NCBI GenBank assembly: GCA_008080745.1
Contig: SHMX01000005.1
Coordinates: 157,515 to 221,514 of the forward strand
DNA: 64,000 bases
Direction of reading: 5' to 3'
DNA from: Candidatus Thorarchaeota archaeon
GTDB taxonomy: Archaea; Asgardarchaeota; Thorarchaeia; Thorarchaeales; Thorarchaeaceae
Shown here: positions 8,153-17,040 of the stretch, piece after piece
Numbering within the stretch: position 1 is the stretch's first letter
How the letters are laid out: the number at the start of each line of letters is the position of its first letter
Made by a program: the position numbers and the translations under genes
Notes under the pieces: model-generated
Database searches by the model: none
Told to the model about the DNA's origin: nothing
What the model saw: the letters and a program-made list of their open reading frames with translations, nothing else

Positions 8153-9304
8153 ATGACAATGATTACCCCACATGGTGGAAAACTGGTAGATAGAAAAGCT
8201 ACCAAAGAAGACAGAGAGAAGATTCTGAAAGAGTTCGACTCGTATCATAGTCTTTCATTAGACAAGGAAGATGCCCAAGAATTAGACAATATAGCTTATG
8301 GTGTATTTAGCCCTCTAGAGGGCTTTCTAACCCAGAAAGATTTCAAATCAGTATTAGAAAAAGGCAGATTGCTGGATGGTACCCCTTGGACAATTCCAAT
8401 TGTTCTTGACGTTGAAGAGAGTGAGATTGGCGAAACAAAACCTGGGGATATTGTTGGATTGACGTATAATGGTCAAGCAACGGCAATCATTGAAGTAGAA
8501 GATATTTATGAATATGATAAGATGCACTTCAAAACTGCGGTTTTTGCCACAACGGACGATGCACATCCTGGTGTGGAAAAAGTAAATGATATGAAACCTC
8601 TATTGATTGGTGGTAAAATAACTCTTCTTAACGACATTGGTAATCCTTATCCTAGTTATACCTTGTCACCTAAACAAACCCGTGACTTGTTTGAGCAGAA
8701 AGGTTGGAAAACTGTTGTAGCATTTCAGACCCGTAATACTCCTCATTTAGGACATGAATATGTGCAGAAAACTGCATTATCTATCACCGATGGACTGTTC
8801 ATTAATCCACTAATCGGAAAGAAAAAGTCGGGTGATTTTAAAGATGAGGTGATATTAGAGTCTTACAAGGCACTAATGCATCATTACTATCCTAAGAAGC
8901 ATGCTTCGATGGCAGTACTTCATACTGAAATGAGATATGGTGGTCCCAAAGAAGCTGTACATCATGCTATTATGAGACAGAATTTCGGTTGTACCCACTT
9001 TATTGTGGGTCGAGATCATGCAGGTGTCGGAGACTATTACGGTCCATTCGACGCTCACAAAATTTTTGATGAGTATCCCGATCTCGAAATCAAACCAATT
9101 TTCTTCCGCTCTTTCTTCTTCTGCAGAAAATGCAATAGTATTGCTAATGACAAAGTCTGTCCGCATTCTGGAGAGGATATAATCATTTTTGCAGGGCGAA
9201 GAATTCGAGCAATGTTGAACGATGGTGAGGTTCCCCCTTCTGATATGATGAGACCTGAAGTGGCAGAAACTATTCTGAGTTATGACCATCCCTTTGTAGA
9301 ATAG
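8153..9304 (+). CDS. sat: Sulfate adenylyltransferase (ATP sulfurylase)
   Basis: This enzyme makes adenosine 5'-phosphosulfate (APS) from ATP and sulfate. The 383-residue sequence has the ATP-binding motif QTRNTPHLGH (192-201), the GRDHAG motif (286-291) and the C-terminal metal-binding pattern CRKC plus CPH (Cys324, Cys327, Cys336, His338) seen in prokaryotic Sat proteins. Length fits the bacterial and archaeal monofunctional enzyme without a fused kinase domain; the kinase is encoded two genes downstream. A GGTGA site precedes the ATG. The next gene begins 11 bases after the stop, so co-transcription is likely. Confidence 0.96.
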   Translation: MTMITPHGGKLVDRKATKEDREKILKEFDSYHSLSLDKEDAQELDNIAYGVFSPLEGFLTQKDFKSVLEKGRLLDGTPWTIPIVLDVEESEIGETKPGDIVGLTYNGQATAIIEVEDIYEYDKMHFKTAVFATTDDAHPGVEKVNDMKPLLIGGKITLLNDIGNPYPSYTLSPKQTRDLFEQKGWKTVVAFQTRNTPHLGHEYVQKTALSITDGLFINPLIGKKKSGDFKDEVILESYKALMHHYYPKKHASMAVLHTEMRYGGPKEAVHHAIMRQNFGCTHFIVGRDHAGVGDYYGPFDAHKIFDEYPDLEIKPIFFRSFFFCRKCNSIANDKVCPHSGEDIIIFAGRRIRAMLNDGEVPPSDMMRPEVAETILSYDHPFVE

Positions 9305-9315
9305 GGGTGTATAAA

Positions 9316-10689
9316 ATGAAGAAAGCTGTACTGCTTGGTTGGGATGGAGTTCCTCCGACATTAGTGTTTGAGGAACTAATCGACCGAATGCCTAATCTTC
9401 GTAAACTATTGCAATCAAGCACGTATGGCCCACTTAGAAGTACTAATCCACCAATTACTGTTCCCGCTTGGATGAGTATGATGACCGGATGCGATCCGGG
9501 CCAACTTGGTATCTATGGATTTCGACACAGAACTCCTGGAGATTACAAGGAGATCTGGATACCTGATTCTACTCAGATTCTCGCTCCAAAAATTTGGGAT
9601 ATGACTGGTGAAGCAGGGGGTAAGGTTATTGTGATAGGTGTCCCCCCAACATATCCTCCTTCCGAGGTGAATGGATTGCTTGTTTCCGGGTTTCTAACCC
9701 CTGATATTGATAGTCCATATACTTACCCAGAAAGATTGGCTAAAACTATCAAGCAGCTGGTAGGTGAATACAAGCTAGATGTGTTCTATAGGACGGAGGA
9801 TAAGGACACATTAGGTGCTGAACTCCTTGAAATGACTGAGAAACGGCATGAGATAGCAAAACACTTCATGCAGAATGAAGAATGGAATCTCTTTGTCATG
9901 ATGGAAGTTGGTCCAGATCGGTTGCATCACGGATTCTGGAGATATTATGACACCACTCACTCTAGATATATTGTTTCTGAGAAATACCGATCCCTCTTTA
10001 TTCAATATTATGAGATGTTAGATCGGCATCTTGGTGAGCTAATGGAGATTCTTCCCGATGAATGCCTTTTCATTTTAGCTTCGGACCACGGGGCAAAAGA
10101 ACGTGAAGGTGCATTTTGTATAAATCAATGGCTTAGAGAGCATGGATTGCTTACTCTAAGAACAGAACCAACTTCTCCCACCTCTTTTGAGGACTTGGAT
10201 GTCGATTGGAAACATACCAAAGCATGGGCCTGGGGGGGTTATTACGCTCGTATTTTCATTAATCTTGAGGGATATGAGCGTGAAGGATGTATATCTCCTG
10301 ATGAGTATGAATCATTTCGTGATATGCTGGCAGAAATGTTGAGAGAAATCACTGGTCCCAATGGAGAAAAATGGGCGAATATTGTACACAAACCTGAAGA
10401 CATCTATCAAGAATGTAATGGTGAGTATCCAGACCTCATGCTATATCTTGATGACTTACATTGGCGTGCATCTGGTGGCATGGGGTATGATTCTCTCTAT
10501 TTTTATGAGAGCGATAACGGACCTGATGATGCGATACATGACTGGAATGGTATCTATGTCATCCACGGCCCCAATCATACGCACAGTAGGCGTGATAATC
10601 AGAATATACTGGATATTGCTCCTACTATTTTGAAACATTTGGGATTGAAAGTCCCATCCTATATGAAAGGAAAAACAATACGGAGTTAA
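9316..10689 (+). CDS. Alkaline-phosphatase-superfamily phosphodiesterase/pyrophosphatase-like protein
   Basis: This 457-residue protein belongs to the type I phosphodiesterase/nucleotide pyrophosphatase branch of the alkaline phosphatase superfamily. The first metal aspartate lies in LLGWDGVPP, the likely threonine nucleophile in PITVPAWMSMMTG, and the later metal ligands in LFILASDHGAKE and in GPNHTHS near the C-terminus. Family members hydrolyse phosphodiesters, and some hydrolyse sulfate esters. No signal peptide is visible, so it should be cytoplasmic. Placement between sat and cysC suggests a role with APS, PAPS or a sulfated product, but this is inference. GGGGTG at 9304-9309 favours ATG 9316 over the in-frame GTG at 9307. 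Confidence 0.85.
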   Translation: MKKAVLLGWDGVPPTLVFEELIDRMPNLRKLLQSSTYGPLRSTNPPITVPAWMSMMTGCDPGQLGIYGFRHRTPGDYKEIWIPDSTQILAPKIWDMTGEAGGKVIVIGVPPTYPPSEVNGLLVSGFLTPDIDSPYTYPERLAKTIKQLVGEYKLDVFYRTEDKDTLGAELLEMTEKRHEIAKHFMQNEEWNLFVMMEVGPDRLHHGFWRYYDTTHSRYIVSEKYRSLFIQYYEMLDRHLGELMEILPDECLFILASDHGAKEREGAFCINQWLREHGLLTLRTEPTSPTSFEDLDVDWKHTKAWAWGGYYARIFINLEGYEREGCISPDEYESFRDMLAEMLREITGPNGEKWANIVHKPEDIYQECNGEYPDLMLYLDDLHWRASGGMGYDSLYFYESDNGPDDAIHDWNGIYVIHGPNHTHSRRDNQNILDIAPTILKHLGLKVPSYMKGKTIRS

Positions 10690-10694
10690 TAGAA

Positions 10695-11219
10695 ATGAAA
10701 CGAAATGGATTTTGCATCTGGCTCACAGGACTTTCAGGAGCTGGAAAGACAACAATATCGAAGAAACTAATAGAACGCTTCAAGGAGGAGAGATTTATTG
10801 AGGCTATGGATGGAGACGAGATTCGTAAAGGATTGAGTCGCGACCTCGGCTTCTCAAAAAAAGACCGCAACGAACACAATAGACGAGTGATATTCTGCAC
10901 CAAACTCTTGGTGAGAAATGGTGTTATTGTCAACGTTGCATTGATTTCTCCTTATAGGGAAACCCGTGCTTTCGCTAAAACGGAGATTCCAAACATGATG
11001 GAGGTCTTTGTGAAGGCACCACTTGATGTCTGCATAGAACGAGATCCCAAAGGGCTTTATGAAAAAGCATTAGCTGGTGAAATCAAACAGTTTACTGGTA
11101 TTGATGACCCCTATGAGGAACCGCTTGAGCCAGATCTCATCGTTGAAACCCACAAGGAAACAGTCGATGAATCGGTTGATAAAATAATTGCAAAAGCTAA
11201 AGAGCTAGGATACCTATAG
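10695..11219 (+). CDS. cysC: Adenylylsulfate (APS) kinase
   Basis: This enzyme phosphorylates APS to PAPS. The 174-residue protein has the P-loop GLSGAGKTT (residues 12-20), the substrate segment DGDEIRKGLSRDLGFSKKDR and the lid region YEKALAGEIKQFTGIDDPYE, all characteristic of CysC. It starts five bases after the phosphodiesterase gene. No PAPS reductase is encoded in this window, so PAPS may serve sulfotransferases, or the reductase may be elsewhere. The C-terminus AKAKELGYL resembles the tail of the next small protein. Confidence 0.96.
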   Translation: MKRNGFCIWLTGLSGAGKTTISKKLIERFKEERFIEAMDGDEIRKGLSRDLGFSKKDRNEHNRRVIFCTKLLVRNGVIVNVALISPYRETRAFAKTEIPNMMEVFVKAPLDVCIERDPKGLYEKALAGEIKQFTGIDDPYEEPLEPDLIVETHKETVDESVDKIIAKAKELGYL

Positions 11220-11243
11220 ATTAAGTTATGGACTGATGAGAAT

Positions 11244-11483
11244 ATGCCAAAGACCAAGTCACGAAAAGGAAAATTCACATCGGTATCGATTCCAATTCCT
11301 CTCTTCAGAAAGATTGAGGAACACATCGCTGATACTGGTTTTACCTCTGTATCAAGTTATGTCACATACATATTGAGAGAGATTGTTGCAGAATCCGCAT
11401 CTGAATCTTCTAGTGCGAGCTCTGCTAAAGAGGATCAGAAAAAGGTCAAAGAACGACTACGGGCTTTGGGCTATCTAGATTAG
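11244..11483 (+). CDS. Small ribbon-helix-helix (CopG-like) protein with a LRALGYLD tail
   Basis: This 79-residue protein begins with a basic stretch followed by FTSVSIPIPLFRKIEEHI and TGFTSVSSYVTYILREI, which fit the strand-helix-helix of a CopG-type DNA-binding fold. A serine-rich linker follows, then the tail KVKERLRALGYLD. It is the last gene of the sulfate-activation operon, 24 bases after cysC and before a strong terminator. It may regulate the operon or bind one of its enzymes. The tail resembles the CysC C-terminus. Function is inferred from fold and position only. Confidence 0.65.
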   Translation: MPKTKSRKGKFTSVSIPIPLFRKIEEHIADTGFTSVSSYVTYILREIVAESASESSSASSAKEDQKKVKERLRALGYLD

Positions 11484-11557
11484 ATATGTAGTTCGTTGAT
11501 TGTTTACTACCTCACAAGCTCACAAAGTGTGATGATTTACACTTGGTCAAGGATATC

Positions 11558-11597
11558 TGAATGCGGCTCCCCCGCATTCACTTTCTCCTTTCTTGCT
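11558..11597 (+). terminator. Terminator of the sulfate-activation operon
   Basis: A perfect nine-base stem, TGAATGCGG (11558-11566) and CCGCATTCA (11572-11580), encloses the loop CTCCC and is followed by CTTTCTCCTTTCTT. The rest of the 270-base gap between the small RHH gene and the next gene is AT-rich and shows no further gene. Confidence 0.75.
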
Positions 11598-11753
11598 ATT
11601 AAATCCAATCCCATTCTGTTGAATCTAGTTATTTATGGGTAAATTCCCATGCGAGATTCTTTGATAGCGAATTTCGAGATGTATGACAAGCGATTAGTTC
11701 TTAATCTATCTTAAACTCAAAAAGTTAGCAAACATGATTATTGGTGGAGTATT

Positions 11754-12587
11754 ATGGTCAAAGAAACAGACTATCTAGCACTTCTTCGTGAAACAGTAAT
11801 TCCCGGGGGTATTGTTTTACGTGCATTACAGGGACGATTGGATAATACTCCAAAAGAGTCAGATTTGCCTGAAGAAATGACAGATGCGAAATCTACAGCA
11901 CATACTATTGGAGATGATCTGGTTCAAGAAATAGCACTTCAAATCCTTTCTAGTCATAGTACCGACTTTAGAATAAATGCAGAAGAAGAAACTCCCAGAG
12001 TCAAGATCTTCAATGGCACTCCTACTTCCTATTGCTATCATTTAGACCCTCTGGATGGCACTTTGTCCTTTATCCAGGGCCGTGATGGGTTTGCTGTAGG
12101 TGCAGCTTTTTCGAGGAATCTAAAGTTTGAGGCATCAGCGATCTATCTTCCTGCCCGAGACGAATTATATTTAGCACAGAGAGGCGAAGGTGTTCGAGTG
12201 GAGTCACAATTTGGAGTGGAAATACCCTTTGAGAAGAAAGATCCTCCATGTGATAAATACATCCAACGTCGTGCAGAGAAGCTTATCCCTGTCGTTGAAT
12301 CTATGGATTTGTCACATCTAGAAACTATGGGAGCACATCATGGTATGTTATGTGTGGCAAAAGGTGAAGCAAGAGTGCTAATGTACAGAATGGCAAGTCC
12401 TCACGATTTTGGAATCCCCCAGGTCATTGTAGAGGAGGCAGGAGGAATATGTACTGATTTGAAAGGTGTTCCAGTATCATATCAAACAAATTTTCCAAGA
12501 GTATCGCTGTTTCTGGCATTCACAGACCTTGAAACAAAAGACCAATTCTTTGAGCAAGATATTCTAGGAGATATTGATTTTGATTAA
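11754..12587 (+). CDS. Inositol-monophosphatase-family enzyme, possible PAP phosphatase (CysQ-like)
   Basis: This 277-residue protein is a member of the Mg-dependent IMPase/FBPase superfamily. Metal ligands are visible in NAEEETPR, in the core motif LDPLDGTLSF, and in SPHDFGIPQVIVEEAGG near the C-terminus, where the family has W-D-x-A. The family includes inositol and fructose phosphatases and the CysQ/Hal2 enzymes that degrade 3'-phosphoadenosine 5'-phosphate (PAP). Because it follows the APS kinase operon, PAP removal is a plausible but unproven role. It has its own start with a GGTGGAG site and lies beyond a terminator, so it is probably transcribed separately. Confidence 0.8.
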   Translation: MVKETDYLALLRETVIPGGIVLRALQGRLDNTPKESDLPEEMTDAKSTAHTIGDDLVQEIALQILSSHSTDFRINAEEETPRVKIFNGTPTSYCYHLDPLDGTLSFIQGRDGFAVGAAFSRNLKFEASAIYLPARDELYLAQRGEGVRVESQFGVEIPFEKKDPPCDKYIQRRAEKLIPVVESMDLSHLETMGAHHGMLCVAKGEARVLMYRMASPHDFGIPQVIVEEAGGICTDLKGVPVSYQTNFPRVSLFLAFTDLETKDQFFEQDILGDIDFD

Positions 12588-12594
12588 TTTTTCA

Positions 12595-13650
12595 TCATCT
12601 CACTTCTTCTGGAGTATCGAATACATGGTTTCTTAATCTTAATCTAGTGATTATGATAATTACACTTAGAAAAATCAAAGGACCCAGTATAACCATCGCA
12701 AGATACATTAGAATACCAATAATGATGGCAAGTTCGCTCAAGAAGCACCACGCAATAGCCAAGACTGAAAAAGTTCCAAAGAGAAGCCACATTCTCCTCA
12801 TTGTAATCCCTCTCTCTCCCTCTTCCAATTCAGTATCCTTTGGACCTAACCAGATTAGGAATAAAACCAAGATATAAAATCCAATTGTAAGAAGAATCGT
12901 TTCAATCCCGGGAATCCGTTCAGGAAGAAGCACAAACCACATGAAGATGTAAAGAAATGATAGATATAAAGCGGCAAGTGTCATCCCTTTCTTTCCTAGT
13001 CTTAGTTGCTGGATACTCATTTCTCCATTAGACAACCTCTTAGCAAGGAAGTACGTCAATACTACTAATAGTATATTTCCAAGAATCGCGATGATCACAG
13101 GCACTAGTTCGGTATTAAGACCTGCTGCAATCATGGTTGCCCCCAAAATGAATGCGAGGATAAATAGAATCTCGTTTTTCTTGTTTTTTACTAAGAATTT
13201 TCCATGACTTGGAATAATTTGTGTCCATTTGGAATCTCCATTTTCATTCAAAGCACTAATTTCGAATACGAAAATAGGTATAATGAATGAGAATATTGCA
13301 TGCCAAAATAACGCTATGACGAGAAACTCCCCAACGGCGAACCCAAGAAAGGTACCAAATTGAGGACTATCTTCTCCCATGTATCCCGCCCAGATGACCT
13401 TTGTCATCCATGATTCATAGAGTCCGTAGATTATTCCCCATAGATAGAGCTGGATAGGAGAAGACCGATGAAATCTCAGAGCAAGATTGAGGAGTATAAG
13501 TCCATGAAGCCAATAGAGTGGAAATACTACGAAGATTCCCCAGGGGTCCAAGAACCACAGAGGGGCGGAACCAGAGAACACTTCCGCAAATACTATTGAG
13601 AGTACACCAAAATAGACTACACTACCCAAGTTTCTGGATTCGGACTCCAT
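12595..13650 (-). CDS. Polytopic membrane protein of unknown function
   Basis: This 351-residue protein has about ten hydrophobic segments spread along its length and a short charged C-terminus. I do not recognise the family. The first segments are rich in Trp and Pro (PLWFLDPWGIFVVFPLYW), and a conserved-looking GLYESWMTKVIWAG loop follows near residue 95. No catalytic motif is obvious. The gene is convergent with the IMPase gene, with only seven bases between the stops. A TATA-like TTTTAAATTC lies about 25 bases upstream of its ATG, suggesting a very short leader. Confidence 0.7.
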   Translation of the reverse strand: MESESRNLGSVVYFGVLSIVFAEVFSGSAPLWFLDPWGIFVVFPLYWLHGLILLNLALRFHRSSPIQLYLWGIIYGLYESWMTKVIWAGYMGEDSPQFGTFLGFAVGEFLVIALFWHAIFSFIIPIFVFEISALNENGDSKWTQIIPSHGKFLVKNKKNEILFILAFILGATMIAAGLNTELVPVIIAILGNILLVVLTYFLAKRLSNGEMSIQQLRLGKKGMTLAALYLSFLYIFMWFVLLPERIPGIETILLTIGFYILVLFLIWLGPKDTELEEGERGITMRRMWLLFGTFSVLAIAWCFLSELAIIIGILMYLAMVILGPLIFLSVIIIITRLRLRNHVFDTPEEVR

Positions 13651-13671
13651 AATTCCAGGTAGTATATCCTG

Positions 13672-13681
13672 AATTTAAAAC
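13672..13681 (-). promoter_or_regulatory. TATA-like element of the 12595-13650 gene
   Basis: On the minus strand the sequence reads TTTTAAATTC about 25 bases before the ATG at 13650. This is the spacing for an archaeal promoter with a nearly leaderless transcript. Confidence 0.4.
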
Positions 13682-13712
13682 TCACTGAACTCGGTTAAGA
13701 TACTTTAAAATG

Positions 13713-13753
13713 TATAAAAAAAGGGATGAAAGGATGTTTTGTCAACATCCTTT
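13713..13753 (-). terminator. Terminator of the large surface-protein gene
   Basis: A perfect ten-base stem, AAAGGATGTT (13729-13738) and AACATCCTTT (13744-13753), is followed on the minus strand by a run of seven T residues. It lies directly downstream of the stop at 13767. Confidence 0.75.
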
Positions 13754-13766
13754 TCCTAATTGTTTC

Positions 13767-16547
13767 TTATTTCCTTCGTCGTACTGCCATGACAATGATA
13801 ATCAGTGCAAGCACTCCTATCACTATTAGAAGCAAGGTTTGAGTATCGAGCCACTCTGGAAGACCTGGAATTATCGGCCCGCCTGTTGGTTCAGTTACTG
13901 TTACCAGAACTATATCCTCACTGAGATGTCCAAGTGTATCATTGACCTTTAGTGTGAAAAAGTATGTACCTGGAGTCAAATCATCGAGGTCTAGGACCAC
14001 GGAATCCCCATCCCATACTCCACTATCATACTCGGTAGAATTCAGAAGAATTACGTAATGACTTGGATTTGCATCAGATGCCACCCAGGTCAAAGTATTG
14101 CCTGTTGTACCAGCTTCCATCTCCATGTCGGATGGATTACTAATTAATGGAGCAGTAGTGTCAACAACGGTGACAAAGACAATATCGCCACGTGGATGAC
14201 CTGAATCGCCAATAACTCGGCATTCAACGGTGTGAAAACCTAAGCCAATAGCATCAACATTTACATTGATTGCTGAGCCATCCCAGCTGCCGCTATCGAC
14301 TACACTTCCGTCGATAAACACTTGATATGTGTCGGGTGATGAATCTGTTGGGTTCCAGGTAATAGAATGACCCGTACTACCATCTTCATATTGAATGTCT
14401 GCCGGATGATCGATTTCAGGTAAATTCAACATGAAATTGATTTCGTTCAGGTAAATCTCAAAGCCATCCATGTATGCTGAGCTGTCCGCATCACCGCGAA
14501 GACCGTTCAACATGAACCCATTGAATAGTACCTGATTAGTATTGGTCAGAACAATTGATCCGTTGCCGTCCTGCTCAGTCGGAGTAGCTCCCGTTAGGGC
14601 TGTAGCATTATCAAAGACTTGTAGCTTGAAGCCATCAATCGTGAACCCAGTGCTGGCTATATTCAAGGTCGGTGCATTATAGTTCACAAGACCGTCGAAT
14701 ATCGGATGTGAGTTGTCCCAGATGTATGATGGAGCATTACTCATGATAGTTTCTGTCCAGTTAACACCAATGAATGACCACAATGGGTCTTCCTTTTCAA
14801 ATTCAAACGTCCAGGAGGTCAATATCATCTGTTTCCCGGTTTCCAAGTAGTCCAAGATATGTGGATAGGAGTCTTGTCTCTGCCAGTTACAGTTGTCAAT
14901 TATGGTAAGGTCCCAGTCATCACCGTACCATGTACCATTGAGAGTCGCATTTAAGCCCGTTTCAGTGTAAGTGAGATAGAAGGGTATCTCGAGCTGGTTC
15001 AGGGCATCTGCTACCATAGTGCGATAATAGTTACCACCGTAGGGGTCATCAGTGTAGAGTAGTACTTTTGCATCATCAGCTGTTAGCCAATTAGCAACAT
15101 TCACAGCCCACTTCGAATTATTAGCGGAATCAACATTGGATAGAAAGTTGATATCCCCTGCAAGAAGTATCCGGCCATCTCCAATCTCCTGAAAAGCTAT
15201 AACTGTATTCTGTTCATCCATTGCCAGAGGAGTAGCAGATCCAGAATAGTTGACATACGTACCACCACTAAATTCTAGCTCATCCACATCTTCCATAGTT
15301 GGATGATTCATTAGTTCAGTAGTGGTGAATGAGAACGTATTGTAATTATCTGTCAAGTTGATTCTTAGGTCACTATTTGAGAGAAGATAATTGAGGTTCT
15401 GGTGCTCATCTAGAAATCCTGAGTTATCACCTAATGCTATCAAACTTCCACCAGCATTGACCCAATCATTGATTGCGGTCACTTCACTTGCAGTGAAATT
15501 TATTTCAGGTGTATTTATTATCACGATGTCATACGGCGCAAGGACGCCAGCTGTAAAGTTTCCTACTGAGGGCCACAGTTTATCAAATGTGTATCTTCTG
15601 CTTACAAGATCGTCCCTTAGTGTACTAAATCTTGAATCAGAATTAAATCCTGTTGGATCTCCTGCGTCGACGGGATAATAGTTGTTATGTGCGACATCAA
15701 ACAATATCTTTCCCTTGGGCCGAGGAGCTAGCCAACCAATGGCGTCAAGTAGCATGGATTCCCAGTCGGTCGGGAAGTCAGGTACAGGCACTCCAAAGAA
15801 GGCTGCTCTACCACCCTTATCTGGTGCGTCAATGGAAATTGCCGTTACTAAATCATCCGATCCATTTAATCGTGCAATCTTCGTTAGATACGGCGAAACA
15901 GATGTGTCCATCAGAGCAGTCCAATTATAGACCGCCCAGCTGGCATAGTCATGTACTAGATATGAACCATTGGCATAACTTTGTGAGATTGGTGTTTTTT
16001 CAACTATCTCGCTAACGTTGGTAGATGAATACTTCCACCATTCAAGAAAGCCATGAGATTGACTTTCATTCTCTCTAGGAAGTATACCGCCATATACTAA
16101 GAATGCGGCTGCAGAATCGATAGCTAAAACACCTCCTCCTGCTAACCAAAAATCTTTGACATGCTTTGTGATGTTTTCTCTGGGAACATTATCCGCCAGT
16201 ATCACAACATCATAATTGGCAGTATTTAGTTCGTAATTCTCGATATCTGTACTATTTATCTTTGTTACATCATAACTTGAACTAGACAGCACATCATAGA
16301 TTTGCGTATAGTTATTTGTCAATGAAAGCACTGCATAATCTGGGGCTGTCGTGTTTGTTTCATTGTAGAATGCCACTCTGAATACCCTATCATTGGGGAG
16401 TTCTGCGGTTTCTACATCATTATTTCTTGCATCAGCAAATGTGACTCTGTCATCTTGAAGGCGTGCAGGGGATATTATTCCATTTGGCACAATACAGATT
16501 CCTACAAGAAATAACATTATCAACAATATTGTTTGGGCGCGTTTCAT
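13767..16547 (-). CDS. Large secreted surface protein with Ig-like repeats and a C-terminal anchor
   Basis: This 926-residue protein begins with a signal peptide (MKRAQTILLIMLFLVGICI) and ends with a membrane anchor followed by VRRRK, so it should be exposed on the cell surface. The N-terminal two thirds contain several flavodoxin/GATase-like segments of the type YDVVILAD and WLAGGGVLAI, similar to DUF4350-type domains. Two related beta-sandwich repeats of about 90 residues follow, each with a D-S-G-x-W-D-G core. Many N-x-S/T sites suggest N-glycosylation. The open frame extends 19 codons upstream, but GAGGTGG at 16553-16559 sits five bases before ATG 16547, which I take as the start. Confidence 0.8.
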   Translation of the reverse strand: MKRAQTILLIMLFLVGICIVPNGIISPARLQDDRVTFADARNNDVETAELPNDRVFRVAFYNETNTTAPDYAVLSLTNNYTQIYDVLSSSSYDVTKINSTDIENYELNTANYDVVILADNVPRENITKHVKDFWLAGGGVLAIDSAAAFLVYGGILPRENESQSHGFLEWWKYSSTNVSEIVEKTPISQSYANGSYLVHDYASWAVYNWTALMDTSVSPYLTKIARLNGSDDLVTAISIDAPDKGGRAAFFGVPVPDFPTDWESMLLDAIGWLAPRPKGKILFDVAHNNYYPVDAGDPTGFNSDSRFSTLRDDLVSRRYTFDKLWPSVGNFTAGVLAPYDIVIINTPEINFTASEVTAINDWVNAGGSLIALGDNSGFLDEHQNLNYLLSNSDLRINLTDNYNTFSFTTTELMNHPTMEDVDELEFSGGTYVNYSGSATPLAMDEQNTVIAFQEIGDGRILLAGDINFLSNVDSANNSKWAVNVANWLTADDAKVLLYTDDPYGGNYYRTMVADALNQLEIPFYLTYTETGLNATLNGTWYGDDWDLTIIDNCNWQRQDSYPHILDYLETGKQMILTSWTFEFEKEDPLWSFIGVNWTETIMSNAPSYIWDNSHPIFDGLVNYNAPTLNIASTGFTIDGFKLQVFDNATALTGATPTEQDGNGSIVLTNTNQVLFNGFMLNGLRGDADSSAYMDGFEIYLNEINFMLNLPEIDHPADIQYEDGSTGHSITWNPTDSSPDTYQVFIDGSVVDSGSWDGSAINVNVDAIGLGFHTVECRVIGDSGHPRGDIVFVTVVDTTAPLISNPSDMEMEAGTTGNTLTWVASDANPSHYVILLNSTEYDSGVWDGDSVVLDLDDLTPGTYFFTLKVNDTLGHLSEDIVLVTVTEPTGGPIIPGLPEWLDTQTLLLIVIGVLALIIIVMAVRRRK

Positions 16548-16749
16548 ATCAACCACCTCTTCTACGTTTAAGGCACATTTTGTTATAAATTCCCCCCTCA
16601 TCAATTATTATAAATAATATTCATATATTTTATTATTTGAAACAATCTTAGAATAGTAGATTGGCGCTCGAAACCGTCCGCAACGTCTGCAAACAAACTA
16701 CCCAAGATTTTTCAATTTGACAATTTCTATCAAGATTGGAGAGTAAACG

Positions 16750-17040
16750 GTGTACTATGTTTATATCATTGAAACCGAAGATGGAACATATTATACTGGA
16801 ATCACCAATAACCTTCTTCGTCGATTGAAGGAACATACTTCAGGTTCAGGTCGGGGTGCAGCATATCTACGAATGCACAAACCAAAATACCTAGTCTTTC
16901 TCTCCGAGTGTGAGGACCGGGGTGAAGCACAGAGTCTGGAATATAGAATAAAACGCGATCAGAAATTTAAGCAAAGTTTGATTGGTCCAAGAAGAGATAT
17001 CCGCGAAGTAATTGAAACCGAAGAGAGCTATCTGAGTTAA
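16750..17040 (+). CDS. GIY-YIG nuclease-domain protein (UPF0213/YhbQ type)
   Basis: This 96-residue single-domain protein starts with YYVYIIETEDGTYYTGITN, the GIY-YIG core, followed by the conserved arginine in LLRRLKEHTSG and a glutamate in SLEYRIKRDQK. Stand-alone proteins of this kind are widespread in bacteria and occur in archaea; their nuclease role is not settled. The start is GTG. Its stop shares the tetranucleotide TTAA with the stop of the convergent large gene, an overlap of four bases. Confidence 0.88.
   Translation: MYYVYIIETEDGTYYTGITNNLLRRLKEHTSGSGRGAAYLRMHKPKYLVFLSECEDRGEAQSLEYRIKRDQKFKQSLIGPRRDIREVIETEESYLS

Noticed and set aside
8873-9361. Long open frame on the strand opposite sat
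   Set aside because: It lies entirely across the conserved sat coding region, has no ribosome site and its protein has no coherent character.
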